A stretch of DNA of 64,000 nt from Lagopus muta (Eukaryota; Chordata; Aves; Galliformes; Phasianidae), in NCBI RefSeq assembly GCF_023343835.1, contig NC_064439.1, forward strand, positions 33,802,508 through 33,866,507, given 5' to 3'. The notes beneath the pieces were generated by a model, which was not told the origin of the DNA, did not search any database, and saw nothing but the letters and a program-made list of their open reading frames with translations. How positions within the stretch are numbered: position 1 is the first letter of the stretch; each line of letters starts with the position of its first letter. Both the position numbers and the translations under genes were made by a program. Below are positions 32,191-44,800 of the stretch, in pieces.

Positions 32191-35100
32191 GTTTGTGGAT
32201 GGTTTGCCTACTTCTGGGTAGCAGCATATTTTCTTTCAAAGTGTTTGGAAAAAAAAGGCTCTCCAAACCTCACTCTTTGAAGGTGTGACTGGACTTCGGA
32301 GTACAAAGCCAACATTTTATTGCCCCACTTTGAAGAAGAACTCATTGTAGAAGTGTTCCAAATAATTAGAAAGAAAGGCATGGTGAGAGAATTAGTTGAT
32401 CATCAAAATAGTTCAGGTCCGTAAGTGCATAGATTCCCAGTTTATACCTGAAGACTTCAAAAAAGGAATGCCTAAATTAATGAAAACACTAAATAATATA
32501 ATATTATTTTTGAATGTTAGATATAGTCTCTTCTTTGGTGGCTTTTTTCCTTGAGTTAAATGATGGCCCTCCAGCAGGTAACATGGCAACTTTTCTCCCT
32601 TGAGCATCCCTCCACTTTGCTTTTAGCTCGTGCTGAACCTTGCCACTGCAAACCTTTTCTATCACTTTCAGAGATTGTAGGATACACAGCCTGTAGGTTT
32701 CTGATGCCACATCTGCCTTCACCTGTGCCTACAAGCACAGTGAAACAAACTAGGCACCTCCTGGCCCCAGCTTTGAGTGCAGCATAAGAAGAGGATTGGA
32801 ATGCGTGGCAGTTGGTGCAGAAGTTGCAGATGACTGGCTGAAATAGTCCTGGAGGTTTTCAGCACACTGAGTGTCAGAGGGGGAACTCTGCTCTTCCTGC
32901 AGCTCAGAACAAACAGAACTTAAAACAAGGCTCTATGTTCCATCCCAAAGAGGTAAGTGGTGAATTATGGATCTTAAAGATTTGTTTCAGGCTTTCAGGG
33001 GACGGCACCACATTGAGGGTCTGCCTGTAAGTCTTCATCTCCTGGCGATGGCAGCCCTGTACAGTGGGTCTGGTGCTTCTGTACTATACAACACTGCCCG
33101 CGTGGTGCAACTGCTTGTCCCCCATCAGTCACTGCAGGCCCAGAGGGAACGTCGCATCACATTCTCTCTGACTGAAATGAGGGGAAAGTGCCTGAATACC
33201 CTACTGCAAGGAACAGTTCCTTGTTCATTCACTCCAGAATGTAAATAGGACAGTGTGCTTGTCATGAACAATAAAACCAGGGGGTTTTGTCTTCATGAAG
33301 ATGGTGACTGACAGGTCAGAGCTTGATGTTTGAAGGAAGCAGGGTTCTTTTCTTGGAAAAGTGCAACAAATTGGGCAATAGGTAAGTGCTGGTGCCCTAA
33401 AATAAAAACCAGACTGTGTTCCTCTGTGTTTTACAATGTAATGGTAAGAAAATTGTGGTGAGCCTTTGCATGTTGTTTTCCTTATGATTTTTAAACTACT
33501 AAGTGTATTATAAAGTGGTTTGCCATTTATTTTCCTTAATGCACATGCTTTCTTTAGCACAAATTGCATCTCTTTCACAAACCGCTCCTCAGAGTTATAC
33601 CAAAATATAGATGTAACAAAAGGCATTTCTAAACCCTTTGCTTCTGTAATCATCTTTGTTGCCTCTAACCTCTTTCTGTCATCCCTTGTTACACTCAGAC
33701 TGAGAGCTATAGGGCAAGGACACATCTCTTTAACTGTACAGTTTCACCCACTTGTACAAGGATATTACAAACTCCCCTGTCCACCCACGCTCACCACAGC
33801 AGCAAAAGATGGAAAAATGAAAAATAAGTAAAGTCACCCCACACCACTCACCTCAGTTGCTGTTAATGAGTTCTTTCTTACCTTGAGTGGTTATGCTGCC
33901 ATAAGGCACAGAATACCTGAATTCCATAATGCAGAGTGGCTGTAAATATGAACTTCCCCTAACTGCACAGCCTTTTCTTGTTGATACACAAGAATATTTT
34001 GGAAGCATCTTCTTTCTAGAATTTAATGGTCTTGTAGTGAAACTTCAGTTTCACCTTCAAGTCTCTCCTTGGATCTCACTCCACTGTAATTGAAGGCAAA
34101 AAAAGCAGGAAAGTAAATTAACCTATATAAACATAGGCTGTACAAATAATTAACTGACTGGGATGCTGTTGAAGGAAACAGAAACCAACCCCTGCTGCTC
34201 AGAAGCTGCTGAGCTGGAGAAACATTCTCTTCACACTGTCAAAGCATAGTATTTAATTTTAGGAAATATTTATTCATCTTATATGCTTGGCACCAACTAA
34301 GGGAACATGAAAAAGTAGACCAATATTTACTTATTTTCCAAGAAACACTGGCCTGGGAGTCACCTGTGCTACAGCCTCACTAGACTGAATGTTTTTCCTC
34401 CTCCTGTGATGTTTTATCAGTTTACTGTTTGCTCATCAGGTACAACGGATACGAAGTATTCCTGTAGGGTCTGCATTCATTAACTGGAAAATAGTGACTA
34501 TTCAGTTATTACGGTGCTTTAGGTCGTAGAGTGCTTTTAGAGCAAATGAAAGAAAGTGCTTTGAGGGAAAAGCCTTTTCTGCAGCCCTCCAGCGTTTGGT
34601 GAGGGAGTGGTGAGCAGCAGCCACCACCCACAGCTCTGCAGCCCCGTTCTGCTGAGTCCTGTGTCAGGACAGCCTTTAACTCCAGAAGCACATCCCTGCT
34701 GCCAGTGTGGGACACGGCTCAGCTCCACAGGCGAACTGTAGTGGTGACCAGCACTCCTCGTACCTTTGTGGAATGTTTTTCAGCAAGAAATTAGCACCTG
34801 GCTCTTTTTATGCTTTTCAGTTACAGGATAATGAAAATCCTGCATGGAAATGTGATAATGCTTTATTTCTGCCCTATAATTGGCTCCCTGAGGCAAATGT
34901 ACAGAGTCACAGGAACTACAAAGAGAAAGCACAGTACCAACTGCTCACTGCAGAAACTGAGGCTGATACAGGGGCCAAATTAGGAAAAAAAGAATTCATG
35001 ACAGTGTTACTTTCTACACAGCTTCATTTCCATGCATATGTTAAAGCAACTCTGCGCTATTATTTCAGTGGTTTTGTTTTGCAGCGCACAGCACAAATTA

Positions 35101-36460
35101 AAGAAGCTCTGCAAGATGAAGTGCCAGGCACATCTTTGGTGCATTTAGCCTGTGTTACAAGTTCACATAATCTACGAGGATGCCCAAACATTCTGGACTT
35201 TCATCCCACCTTGGTTCAACCTCCCTGTCACCACCTCCTGCTGATGGTTTTAATATGAAATCTCTTTTCCATCGTTCCATCCTCTTCTTCATCCACATTC
35301 AACCTTTGTATTCCCTAGTTGGCTGAGCTGGTTCCTTTCTTCAAACTCAAACCATCTAATGATTGCCTCCTTCAGTTGACCGCTTGCCCTCAGCAGCAGG
35401 CTGCGTAACTCCTGTCAGTAACACACGTGCTCATCCTTCAGAGGCAGCTCTTGTGCCTGGCTGACACCATGAGTCTGGCTGCTCTGAGAAGGGCAGCGTT
35501 TATGGTAAGCTCAGTGGAGTGCTGTCTGCCTGTGCTGCAGTGCTTCAGTCACCAGTCAACACCTGGAACACCCCTTAACACAGCTCCTCACTGAGGTGTG
35601 CAGCAATGCATGCTGCTGTCCCCTTCCAAGAGAGGCACAGCAAGAGCAGTTTGCATTCCCACTGGGAGATTCTGCCAGGTTCAGCTTAACACAGCAGCTC
35701 TCCACAGAGAGGAAAGAACCTGGCTTCATTCTCTTCCTTCACCTGGGGGTGACAAACTGTTGCAGAGCTGTGGCTGCTCTGAGTTCCTTCAGTTTCTCCC
35801 CACTGCTGGGATACTGCCCCTCACTGCTCAGGAGTTAAGCCTCGGCCTGGCCATCCTCCTCTATTCAGGCTTCAAATACAGTGACGACTGATTACTTTCA
35901 TTTCCTTGACCACTGTGGTCTTGCTTTTTCAAGCCTGAAGTGGCTGGTAAGATGAGGCAGAAAACACATGCAGCAGATGCAAAGCCTTCCTGCTGTGGCC
36001 ACAGGCTGCCTTTGCCAGCACTCCTCACATCTGTGTCGTGTCTGCACAGTGATGGAAGCTCACACTTCTCAAGACAGGGGCGTGGGGATGGTGAGCACAC
36101 AGCTCCAGACTGCTGAACTGACTGAGAACAAGTCAGAGTCCCAGGCTGGAAATAATTACATGGCCATTTGAACCGTTTGCCCTTTTTAAACTGAAAAACA
36201 TGTATTTCTTGTCAAGTCTTCCCAACCTTAAGCCGCTCCAGCAGCTACAGGAATGAATTTCTGTACCAGGCTTTCACTTAGAGCAGAGAGCTTCCTCACG
36301 CTCTGCCAGACTGCTGACAGACAACCAAGCAGCCCGCTCTGCAGCACTCAGCAACACGTGCTAAGGCAGTCATCAGCAGCTTCATTTCTTTACCACGTAG
36401 AGACCCTGAGTTCCTCCTTTTGGGGACAAATAATTAGCAGCTGTGCAATTACCACAAATA
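32191..36460. other. Tail-to-tail intergenic gap between OXNAD1 and RFTN1
   Basis: No recognised gene. Three open frames stand out by length: 32967-33248 plus (93 codons, with AATAAA at 33270), 33225-33725 minus (166 codons) and 34707-35258 plus (183 codons). None shows a domain, and their number fits chance. No CR1 was seen here. Confidence 0.5.
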
Positions 36461-38410
36461 GGAAACCTCCTCATGAACTTTATTTCTCTTGTTTTGTAAG
36501 CAGTTGGGATGCAAACAAGGTCAAATTGCAATCCGATAGACACTTTCTATTCAAAAGTATTTGGCAAGTTCAATCTATTGCAACATTTTTACTAGTAAAA
36601 TGTTCATTAAATACCATACATTTTTAAACAAGATTAATATAAAGCTAGTCCTTAAGACAGAAACCATCAGTAGAAATATCTTATGCTAATAAAAGTTGCA
36701 AACAGCTACTTAGAACTGTCCAGAGCAGAGACCTTGTCTGTATGTGGAACAACTGAAATAACACATTTTTGAGGTTATTGGAACTTCAGCCTACTATGGA
36801 GAAACAGAGTGAAATAATTGAAAAATATCACCAGTTACTTACAGTCCTGTGGTTAACCCACCAAATTCAAAATGAATACTCTTCAGTCAGCGAAAAAAAA
36901 TCCTCCCGTGCCTTGTGTGTATGAAATGGAATGGTTTCAACTTGAGTGCCATTGTCCGATAAATGAATTCTCCAAATGCTATGATTTTTCCCTTCTCTGC
37001 AGTGGTCTGCAAGCTGTGTGATTTGCAGGCACAGAAGACGCTTTTAACCATGCCAGGTGTGCATTTGATGCAGGACACAGTTCTTTCACTGTACAGCATT
37101 TTGGTTCAAAGACAGGAAAATTATTGGGCACAAACTAGTTGAGGGACAAAGCTCACAAATGGCCAACTGAGCTCTTGTTAAAAATAAAAAAAAAACAGAA
37201 CAAAAAAACCCAGGGAAGTTCAAAACGTATTTCTCACCCTTCTGCCAGCTTGCTTGACCACTTCTAAACAGGGACCAAGGTGGTAAAGAAGAGAGTAACA
37301 ACTACTTCCTACCTTTTAGGAACACTGAAGTTCTCAAAGAATATATTACACATGTACATTCACTTGTAAATATTTAACGTAGCTCCCCCAAACAAAAAAT
37401 GTTGGTAGCGTAACAGAATTCTGAGAGGTATCAATCCCAAAATACCACTACTTCTTTTAAAAAGCTCTCTATTAAGGTATTTGTACTCTGTAATATCATT
37501 TAGTGACATGGGAAGGCCGCTACCCTGCTATTTGCATCAGTTCTTTCCCACAGCGTATTTTACAACAATGAGGAAGTGGTGCAAAATGACGTGAGCAGGT
37601 CAGATGGTGACATCAAATTCCAATCTTAGTGAAGAGAGAACCGAAAGAAGCACATCTTACCTGCCTTAATTTGTCCTCTGTTTTCCCTATCTTCTGAAAC
37701 CCCAGTGAACCATCAATTGGCAAAGAGAACATAAGCTTAACAGAATAGGAAATGTCATTTTATATTGAGATCATCTGCCTTACACAAATTTATCATGAGT
37801 TTTTGTTTACTCAGTATGCCTAAAGCAGGTTTATGATTTGCTTATTGCTTGAAGATCTGCAAAAGTTAATAAAATTCAGGAGAAAATGTCATTGGTAACT
37901 CTGCTGTTGGAGACAAATATAGATATGGCCGTCTTACCTAAGCTTTCAGATTTCGGCCTGCTTAAGCTCAAAAACCATTTTCATGACACTACAAGCTTAA
38001 TGACAAACTAGCATATGGCACAAGAACTTCTCCAGCAAAGATACATGGACAAGAAAACATGACAATAAATTCTGACCAAGTGGAATGTTTGCCCCGCACT
38101 AGATACAAACCTACTGTGCCACGTCAGTCGCAGAAAAGCTCAAGCCTGTTTTCTGTCCCTATTTTTAATTTCAATTGTACCTCTAGAAGATGGCCTTTCC
38201 TACTCTGCAGAGTGAACGGAATTTTGCCATTAGAAAGCCTAGGCCCTGTACTTACCTAAAACATCAAGATACTGGCATGCTAAGGAGCAAAGTAAGTGCA
38301 ATACCAAAGAAACGCTGAACTGAGCAATGGAGTTAGTGAAGATGATGAGCGAGATCTGTTCTTTTCTCTTGGCTAATACAACAACTCACAGAACCCCTGA
38401 GCTGTTGGCC
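36460..38410 (-). other. RFTN1: RFTN1 3' UTR (inferred)
   Basis: Minus-strand sequence between the stop codon at 38411-38413 and the candidate signal at 36484-36479. AT-rich, no repeat recognised. The end is uncertain. Confidence 0.35.
36479..36484 (-). terminator. Candidate RFTN1 polyadenylation signal
   Basis: TTTATT on plus is AATAAA on the RFTN1 strand, about 1.9 kb past the stop codon, a plausible 3' UTR length for this gene. Confidence 0.3.
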
Positions 38411-38854
38411 TTACTCACAAGAAGGCTCCGCGTCCACTGCTGCACCACCAATCCCCTGGCAGCCATCAGGCCTGGGTGTGCAGTCCTGCCCCGCTGCCTC
38501 CTGCTCCTCACAGCAGTCGGGTGTGCTCTGGTCGGGACAGGTCTGCGCCTTGCTGCCACCGGTGTCACCAGCCTCAGCACTGGCAGGACATGTGCCCTCT
38601 GACACCCCATCACGGAGGGTGCCTCTGCTGTCAGCCCCAGCCGTTTCATTCCCCAAGTCTATGATGCCGTCCAGCTGCTGCTCAGGGCCAGGCCCTGATG
38701 CAGCTGACAGCTGTGCTGCTAAGTTTCTCGTGTTCTCTGTGACTTCAAATTCCGGCTTCTCTGCCGTCTGCTTCTCCCCAGAACCTAATTTAGTCTTCCT
38801 CGATTTCTTCATTGGTTTGTTGTGCACGTCTTCTTTGGAGAACCTCCAGTGAAA
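38411..38854 (-). CDS. RFTN1: RFTN1 last coding exon
   Basis: 444 nt with TAA. Opens [20 protein letters not shown] (conserved), then an acidic, Gly- and Ala-rich tail ending AEPSCE. The tail also has seven Cys, unusual for a disordered region. Acceptor TTATTTGTAG. Confidence 0.92.
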   Translation of the reverse strand, partial: FHWRFSKEDVHNKPMKKSRKTKLGSGEKQTAEKPEFEVTENTRNLAAQLSAASGPGPEQQLDGIIDLGNETAGADSRGTLRDGVSEGTCPASAEAGDTGGSKAQTCPDQSTPDCCEEQEAAGQDCTPRPDGCQGIGGAAVDAEPSCE

Positions 38855-41800
38855 CTACAAATAAAAGACCCAGACATTAAAGCCCACCTGTAACAGTCTC
38901 AAGCCAACATCTGCTTTCCTGAGAAGAAATACTTTTTACTTAGTTTTTATTCAAAGCTATTTTTGGTCAAAAAGACATGAGATGAAGAAACTGCATGACT
39001 AAATCAGATGGCTTCAAGATCACTGGAGCCTGCACAGGTGTATCCATGAGACACAGACAGGAGAGAGTGACGCGCTCTGCTTCTGCTGTGTAACATGCCT
39101 GCTGGGCTCCCTTCAAGAAGACATTTCCCCACTGAGGCGCACAGCAGCCTGGCAGACAGCATGCCCTGTGTGGAAAGCACAACCAGAGAGCTGCACAAGC
39201 GCTGACAGAGGAAGCAATCATGTGGCACTACCAATTTTTTTTCCACCAGGCTAGCAGCAGAACTAACACCATACCCCAAACCCTAAATTGTACAACAGTA
39301 TGAAGGCTTTGTGATGAGAGCACATGAAGCTGCCTCAATACAGCTCTCACCACAAGACTTGCCACAACTACCATTTCAAAAGAACTGCTTTGACCACTAT
39401 TAAAAAAAAAAAAAAAAAAAAAAAGAAAGAGAGAGAGAACTGGCAATATCTTGAAATACTGACTGGACAGGTCTAAGATACACAGGGTCTGACAACTATA
39501 CCATTAATATACATCTTCATTCATCAAAAATAAGCTGAGCGTCCCAAGGAACGTCAGATCTGGTCCCACAGCAGTGCTGAGTCAACCCACAGCAGCTCCC
39601 TGAGTGCATGGATGTACCACAGAAGGGTCCAGGATGGTGCAGACTTGGGGACGGGCTAGCAGGCAGTCCTCACTACTTCTCGTGTGCCACAAATACAAAA
39701 GCCATTTTTTCCACTGTGACCATGGCTGTGTCAAAGTCAGTTAAGACACAGAGTCACATTCATAAATCTTTGATTTAGCTATTTATTAAGCAAAAAGTGA
39801 TTCAAAACTTACTGTTTTTTTGCAGGGGAGGCTTTCCTTCCCTTCTCTAAACTGTAATGGTATTTAAATGAAAGATAACATTTCAGTTTTAGAGCTCAAC
39901 TGTTCACAATTCTCATAGGCATCCGATTTTCTCTTTGATTTGCAGCAGGGCTGCACACTCACAGCTCCTTTCTAACCTGGCGCTCTCTTGGACAGAAGCA
40001 ACATCGGGGCCCTGAACACAATATAGTTTGTCCTGAATTTGCAGGAGACTCTGCATACCTGCACAGGCACAGGTGCATATGTATGCATGTCTACTCAGGT
40101 ATATATATATTATATTTCAGAAAAAGGTACACAGCCAGTTTCTGCTGAAATGAGCACCACTTTTGTATGAAGTGAATGAACTTGACTGTCACTGACTCAA
40201 TTTTGCACTGTCTTACTGAAGAGAAGTTTGAACACTTCTTGCCTGCTTCCTTTTCTGTTCAAGTTAAACTGAGCAGCACCCAGCTGGTGAGCACAGATGG
40301 GACGGACCAGCTTCCAGCACTGCAGTGTCCTTCTACCTAATCAACAGATATCCTTCCAAGTAGCAGCCACCTACAAACACTTCAGACATGCCATATCCTA
40401 AGTTAAAAATCCCCAGCAAGTCTGTGATGTTGGATGGCAGAACGTTCAGCAGCTTCACCAAATGCTAGGTTCAGCAGCTTTGAAGTGGCTCCCAACAGCT
40501 GTTCAGAGAGGCTGAGCGAGTCTTACAGATGTCTATATGATCATAACCAATGCATCCCATTTTTCTTGGCCTTCGGTCTGAAAATGCATTAGTAATTTTT
40601 GCCCCTGAGTATGTCTGTATATTTAACATTGCCAACAAGTAAACCCTTTGTTTTGTCAACCAGACGTTGTTAAATAAGTTTTTATATCCCCAGATGAAAA
40701 AAATGTAAACAAATCATTGAGTCATCTGGATGGTATGCATTTGTTATTACAGTACAAGAAATCAGTATCATACTGCTTCTCTGTTTGAAGACATACAATT
40801 GCTTACAGTCACCCACCAAAAAAATAACTGAATGTGGGCACATCACCCCAACTTTAATCACTTGAAAACAAAGAGAAGGAATAAGAAAGAAGGGCTTTGT
40901 AGCACCATCACAGAATAACTAGGCTCTGGCTTCACTAATAAGAAAGGGTAAATCCTGAACAACAGACATGCTCCCAGCAGCTTTCTCCTGCTTTGGTCAG
41001 CTCAAACTCCTTCCTGTTCTCTGCTGTATTTAAAAGGTGACTCTCACAAAGCCGGCTCCAATCCAGTGAGGGCTTTCTAGATCTGCAGTTCCCTAAACAC
41101 TAGCTACAATGTTCTCAGTGCTCAGCTCTACTTAGCATTTCCCATATCCTACTGTAGCTCAGCTGTGAGCAGAGCAGTCCTGCTGATGACATTAGGCCAG
41201 CCAGCACCCAGCAATCGCAAAGAGTAAAACAGAATAAAAATGAGGCTGTATGAGCAACTTTCTCATCACAGGGTCTCAGGGAGATTTTCAGTACTTCACC
41301 CATCACCCTTGCTGATGCTTCCCTTACACACAGAAAGGGTAAGGCAAATTCCTACACAAGAGGAAGGTCAGCCACTTGCCCAGTGCCACTATTTCCCCTT
41401 CAGCAGTACAGCACGACACAGCTGGGTGGGGGTTTCCACTGTTATGCTTTTAAAAAGGGAAATGGGAATATGTATCCACATACGTACATTATTAGCTGTC
41501 AGCTGTGTTCTCAGATAATATAGCTGGATTCAGGGGGCTTTATGCTTAAATTCTAGCAGAATTTATTAACATTCCAGCACTAGATAGAAACAAGGTAAGA
41601 GACAACGAGTACCAGTTTCTCTTTGCAGACAGTGAATGTGGGCAGAGATTTTTAGGTCACATGTGCAGGTTTATGGCAAAGCTGTAAAGAGAATTCAACA
41701 CTTCTTCTGCTGCCATGAATCCAGCAGAAGAGCTCTGACATCGTCTGAGCATCTCCTTTCGTTCAAACAGTTCAAATTCCTTGTGTCTTGTTTCATTTAC

Positions 41801-44800
41801 CAGGCCACTTTATGACAGAGACATTCAATAAGCCACGTTTACTTCTTTGGGAAATCAATTGCAATATTAAAATTTTGCCAACATAAAAAAAACGAAGAAA
41901 CCAGGAACCTGGGTTTATTTACCTTAGATTCTTTTTTCTTTGCTTTCTGGGGCAAAGAAGGTCTCTGAAGAAATACAATTTGCTTTGTAGATAAATTCCC
42001 TTCCCTGAAAAGAAACAAATGCACACTCCTGAGAATGAATTAAATTCACATGCAGCATCACTCAAAGCAAAAATCCATCTCGGTCATTTATTTTTGCAGG
42101 TCAAAGAAGAACAAAATGAAGAATGACCTAAACATTGCTTGACCCCAGTGTCTCGAAGCATCCTGGCATTTTGGGGGAAAAATGATCAACTGATTACCCT
42201 GATAGAGACTGTTACTGTGACATGCTTTAGCTGAATGTTTTAGAATTAGAGTGTAAAAAGAAATTGTTTTGAAGAAAAAGCAAGAAATCTATGGTGCATG
42301 TGCATAGCCCTGGTGGGGCTGTGTGTGCCCCACAGGTATGTAGTGAGGCAGGAGGTACAAGCAGATGCCAGGAGCAGTTGGATTGGGTGCCTTTCTGCAC
42401 TGCCATCCTGGCCTGTGTTACTGGAGTTATAAAAGGAATACAGAAAACCAGAAGAGAAAACAATATCTATATACACACCCTTAAAGAACAAGGCTTACAT
42501 ATCATGATTATGATTTTCCATTTGTTCCTATATTTAAATGCACATGAAAGGCTTTAATATACCGGCACAGATGGCCTTTACTTTTTAGGCTTTTATGTGT
42601 AGGAACAGTCTTCATCTAGCTCTCTAAAGGAGCTGGGCATATTTTCCCTTTCTTCAGCTAAAAAAAAAAAATTCATGACTAATTACACTGCTTTATATAT
42701 AAATATATTCCTGACAAGCATAAATCCAGAATGCTCCATCTTCATGATAAGCAAGTGGGGTGACTGTTTTTTTCACCACCATTAGAAAGAGCATTTTTAA
42801 GTGACACGCATTTATGTCTAAAATCTCTGAACATTAATAATAGCAAAGCAGACCCCACACAATGACTACATATGCAAACAAGGCTACCAGAGTAATGACA
42901 CAATAATTGGATATGGTTCTGCTCAGCTAGACTGTGTGTACCATCAGCGTCAGACAGACAGTAATTAAGAATGAAATTAATTTGCTTCAAATGGGCAACA
43001 TCTCACTCCAAATATTATCATGGGTTTTGCTTTTGCTCCAAGTGGAGCTACTAAGTGAGAGAACCAGAGCAGGCATTTATTTATTTATTTTTAACACAAA
43101 GACAGAGATGATAATCAGAAAATACATGCAGAAACCACAGAGCCATTTTGCATTCTTTTGCCCACCAGACACATGCTTCCTGTCTAACGTGGCTTGTGGT
43201 ACTCAGAAAACCCAGAGAACAGCTGCAGGAGGGTTTGCAAACGCACTGAACATGGGCAAGAAAATCTATGCTAACTGTGCAGAGAATTGCTTGTGGTGCA
43301 CAGACAGTGGCTGAAAAGCAGTGCTCACCCTCCCTACCTGTTTGTCTTCACAATCGGAGTGGGAAGGACGCACGTCAGCTGCCAGCCGTACATGGCAAGG
43401 GAATTCAGCAGTGGAACATAATCTGTCTGCACTTCCACTCCCTAGGAGAGAAAAATCAGCAGTCAGCATCAGCTCTTGCAGCGTGACATTCATTTTGACT
43501 TACAGCTTTTCTGGAAGGAGGAGAGGGTTTTTGTGGTGAAGTGAATCATTCTGTATGTCCAGCTGGCCAAGGAAAACATGATGTGCAGGAATGACCACCA
43601 GTTCATCCTAACCTGTTAAATGACTTTGCTTAGAATGATAAACACCTGTGATTATGTAGTTGTTGATTTTTTATACTGCCTAAACCACCCATGCTTCAAA
43701 CGATTCCAGATCTGAACAGGACAAACTCATTGCCTTTTATCATCAAGTATCCTCTTCCAAACAAACACTGACAACATGACAACAATGCTTTGCCCAGATT
43801 CTGCACTTATTTAGGCTGCACCAAATCAACTGAGCAGCTCTACAGCGATGGATCAAGAGCAAAATGGGCAACTACAGAAAAAAAACCTAAGTACAAGTCT
43901 GTTCCTTGTATTACAGAATCACAGAGATACTCATGAATACACACTGCCTCCTTGTTTTGAATCAGAAGATCTGTGGGCAAGACCAAAAATGCCGGCATTC
44001 AGATATACATAAGACAGCCTTGCTCTTTCCAATAGATGGCAAAACCTGTAATTCACACATAAAGAACTACTGGTGATTTCAACAAAGACTGCTCCAGTGT
44101 CCCATTGCCAAGACTTCCACTAACTTGAGAATAGATGGTAGAGCATATTTACTTGTTTTTCATCTTAATAAACACAAAACACAGAAATGATAACTACCAG
44201 CCTCTACAAATACAGCTGTATTCCATTGGAATAACAATCAGATCTGCCAGAAAGCTCAGACACTTAGATTGGTTTAATGTGCACACTAGTAGTTTTAATC
44301 ACCAATTCTCAGCAAAATAATTTTCTCTATTTTCCTCAGGCCTGCTCCAAAAAGTCCATTTATTCTGTAATAATAGTCATCTGGTCAGAACTAATCCAAA
44401 TCCTCCTGTAGTACTTCAAATTACCTTAGTGACTTCCAACTTCAACTATTCCTTTCTTCTAATGACTGTAATAAAGGTCACTTGATATCTTCATAACTGA
44501 ATGACTGCCTGACTCTGCCTATTCCAATCTCATCTTGACTGCAAATAGCCCAAGAAGCTCTATCGCTCCTGCTTAAAAAAGAGAGTATTTGAAAATTCTG
44601 CACTAGAAAGTAGCTGTAAGAGAACACTTGGCTCATGCTGCTCTGATTTCTGTACAGAGACTTTCAGGGCCTTTTTACACACACAGCTGCTTTGCAGCAC
44701 CAGCATGTATCTGGAATACACACAGAATTGCTAATTACTGATTTCCCCCAAATCAATCAGGACTGATCCCCAGCTGGGACTGAGGGCAGTTTGGTGCCTC

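Noticed and set aside
32504-32738. Lys-rich minus-strand ORFs just 3' of OXNAD1
   Set aside because: They looked briefly exon-like but no family, acceptor/donor pair or neighbouring exon supports them.
33225-33725. 166-codon minus-strand ORF
   Set aside because: No domain and no splice context; one or two such frames are expected by chance in a window of this size.
35462-35505. Short ATG frame followed by a GTAAGC donor-like site
   Set aside because: Eleven codons only, with no matching acceptor or conserved continuation.
43266-43539. Several overlapping ORFs of 72-75 codons
   Set aside because: They are out-of-frame shadows of the RFTN1 exon at 43338-43441.
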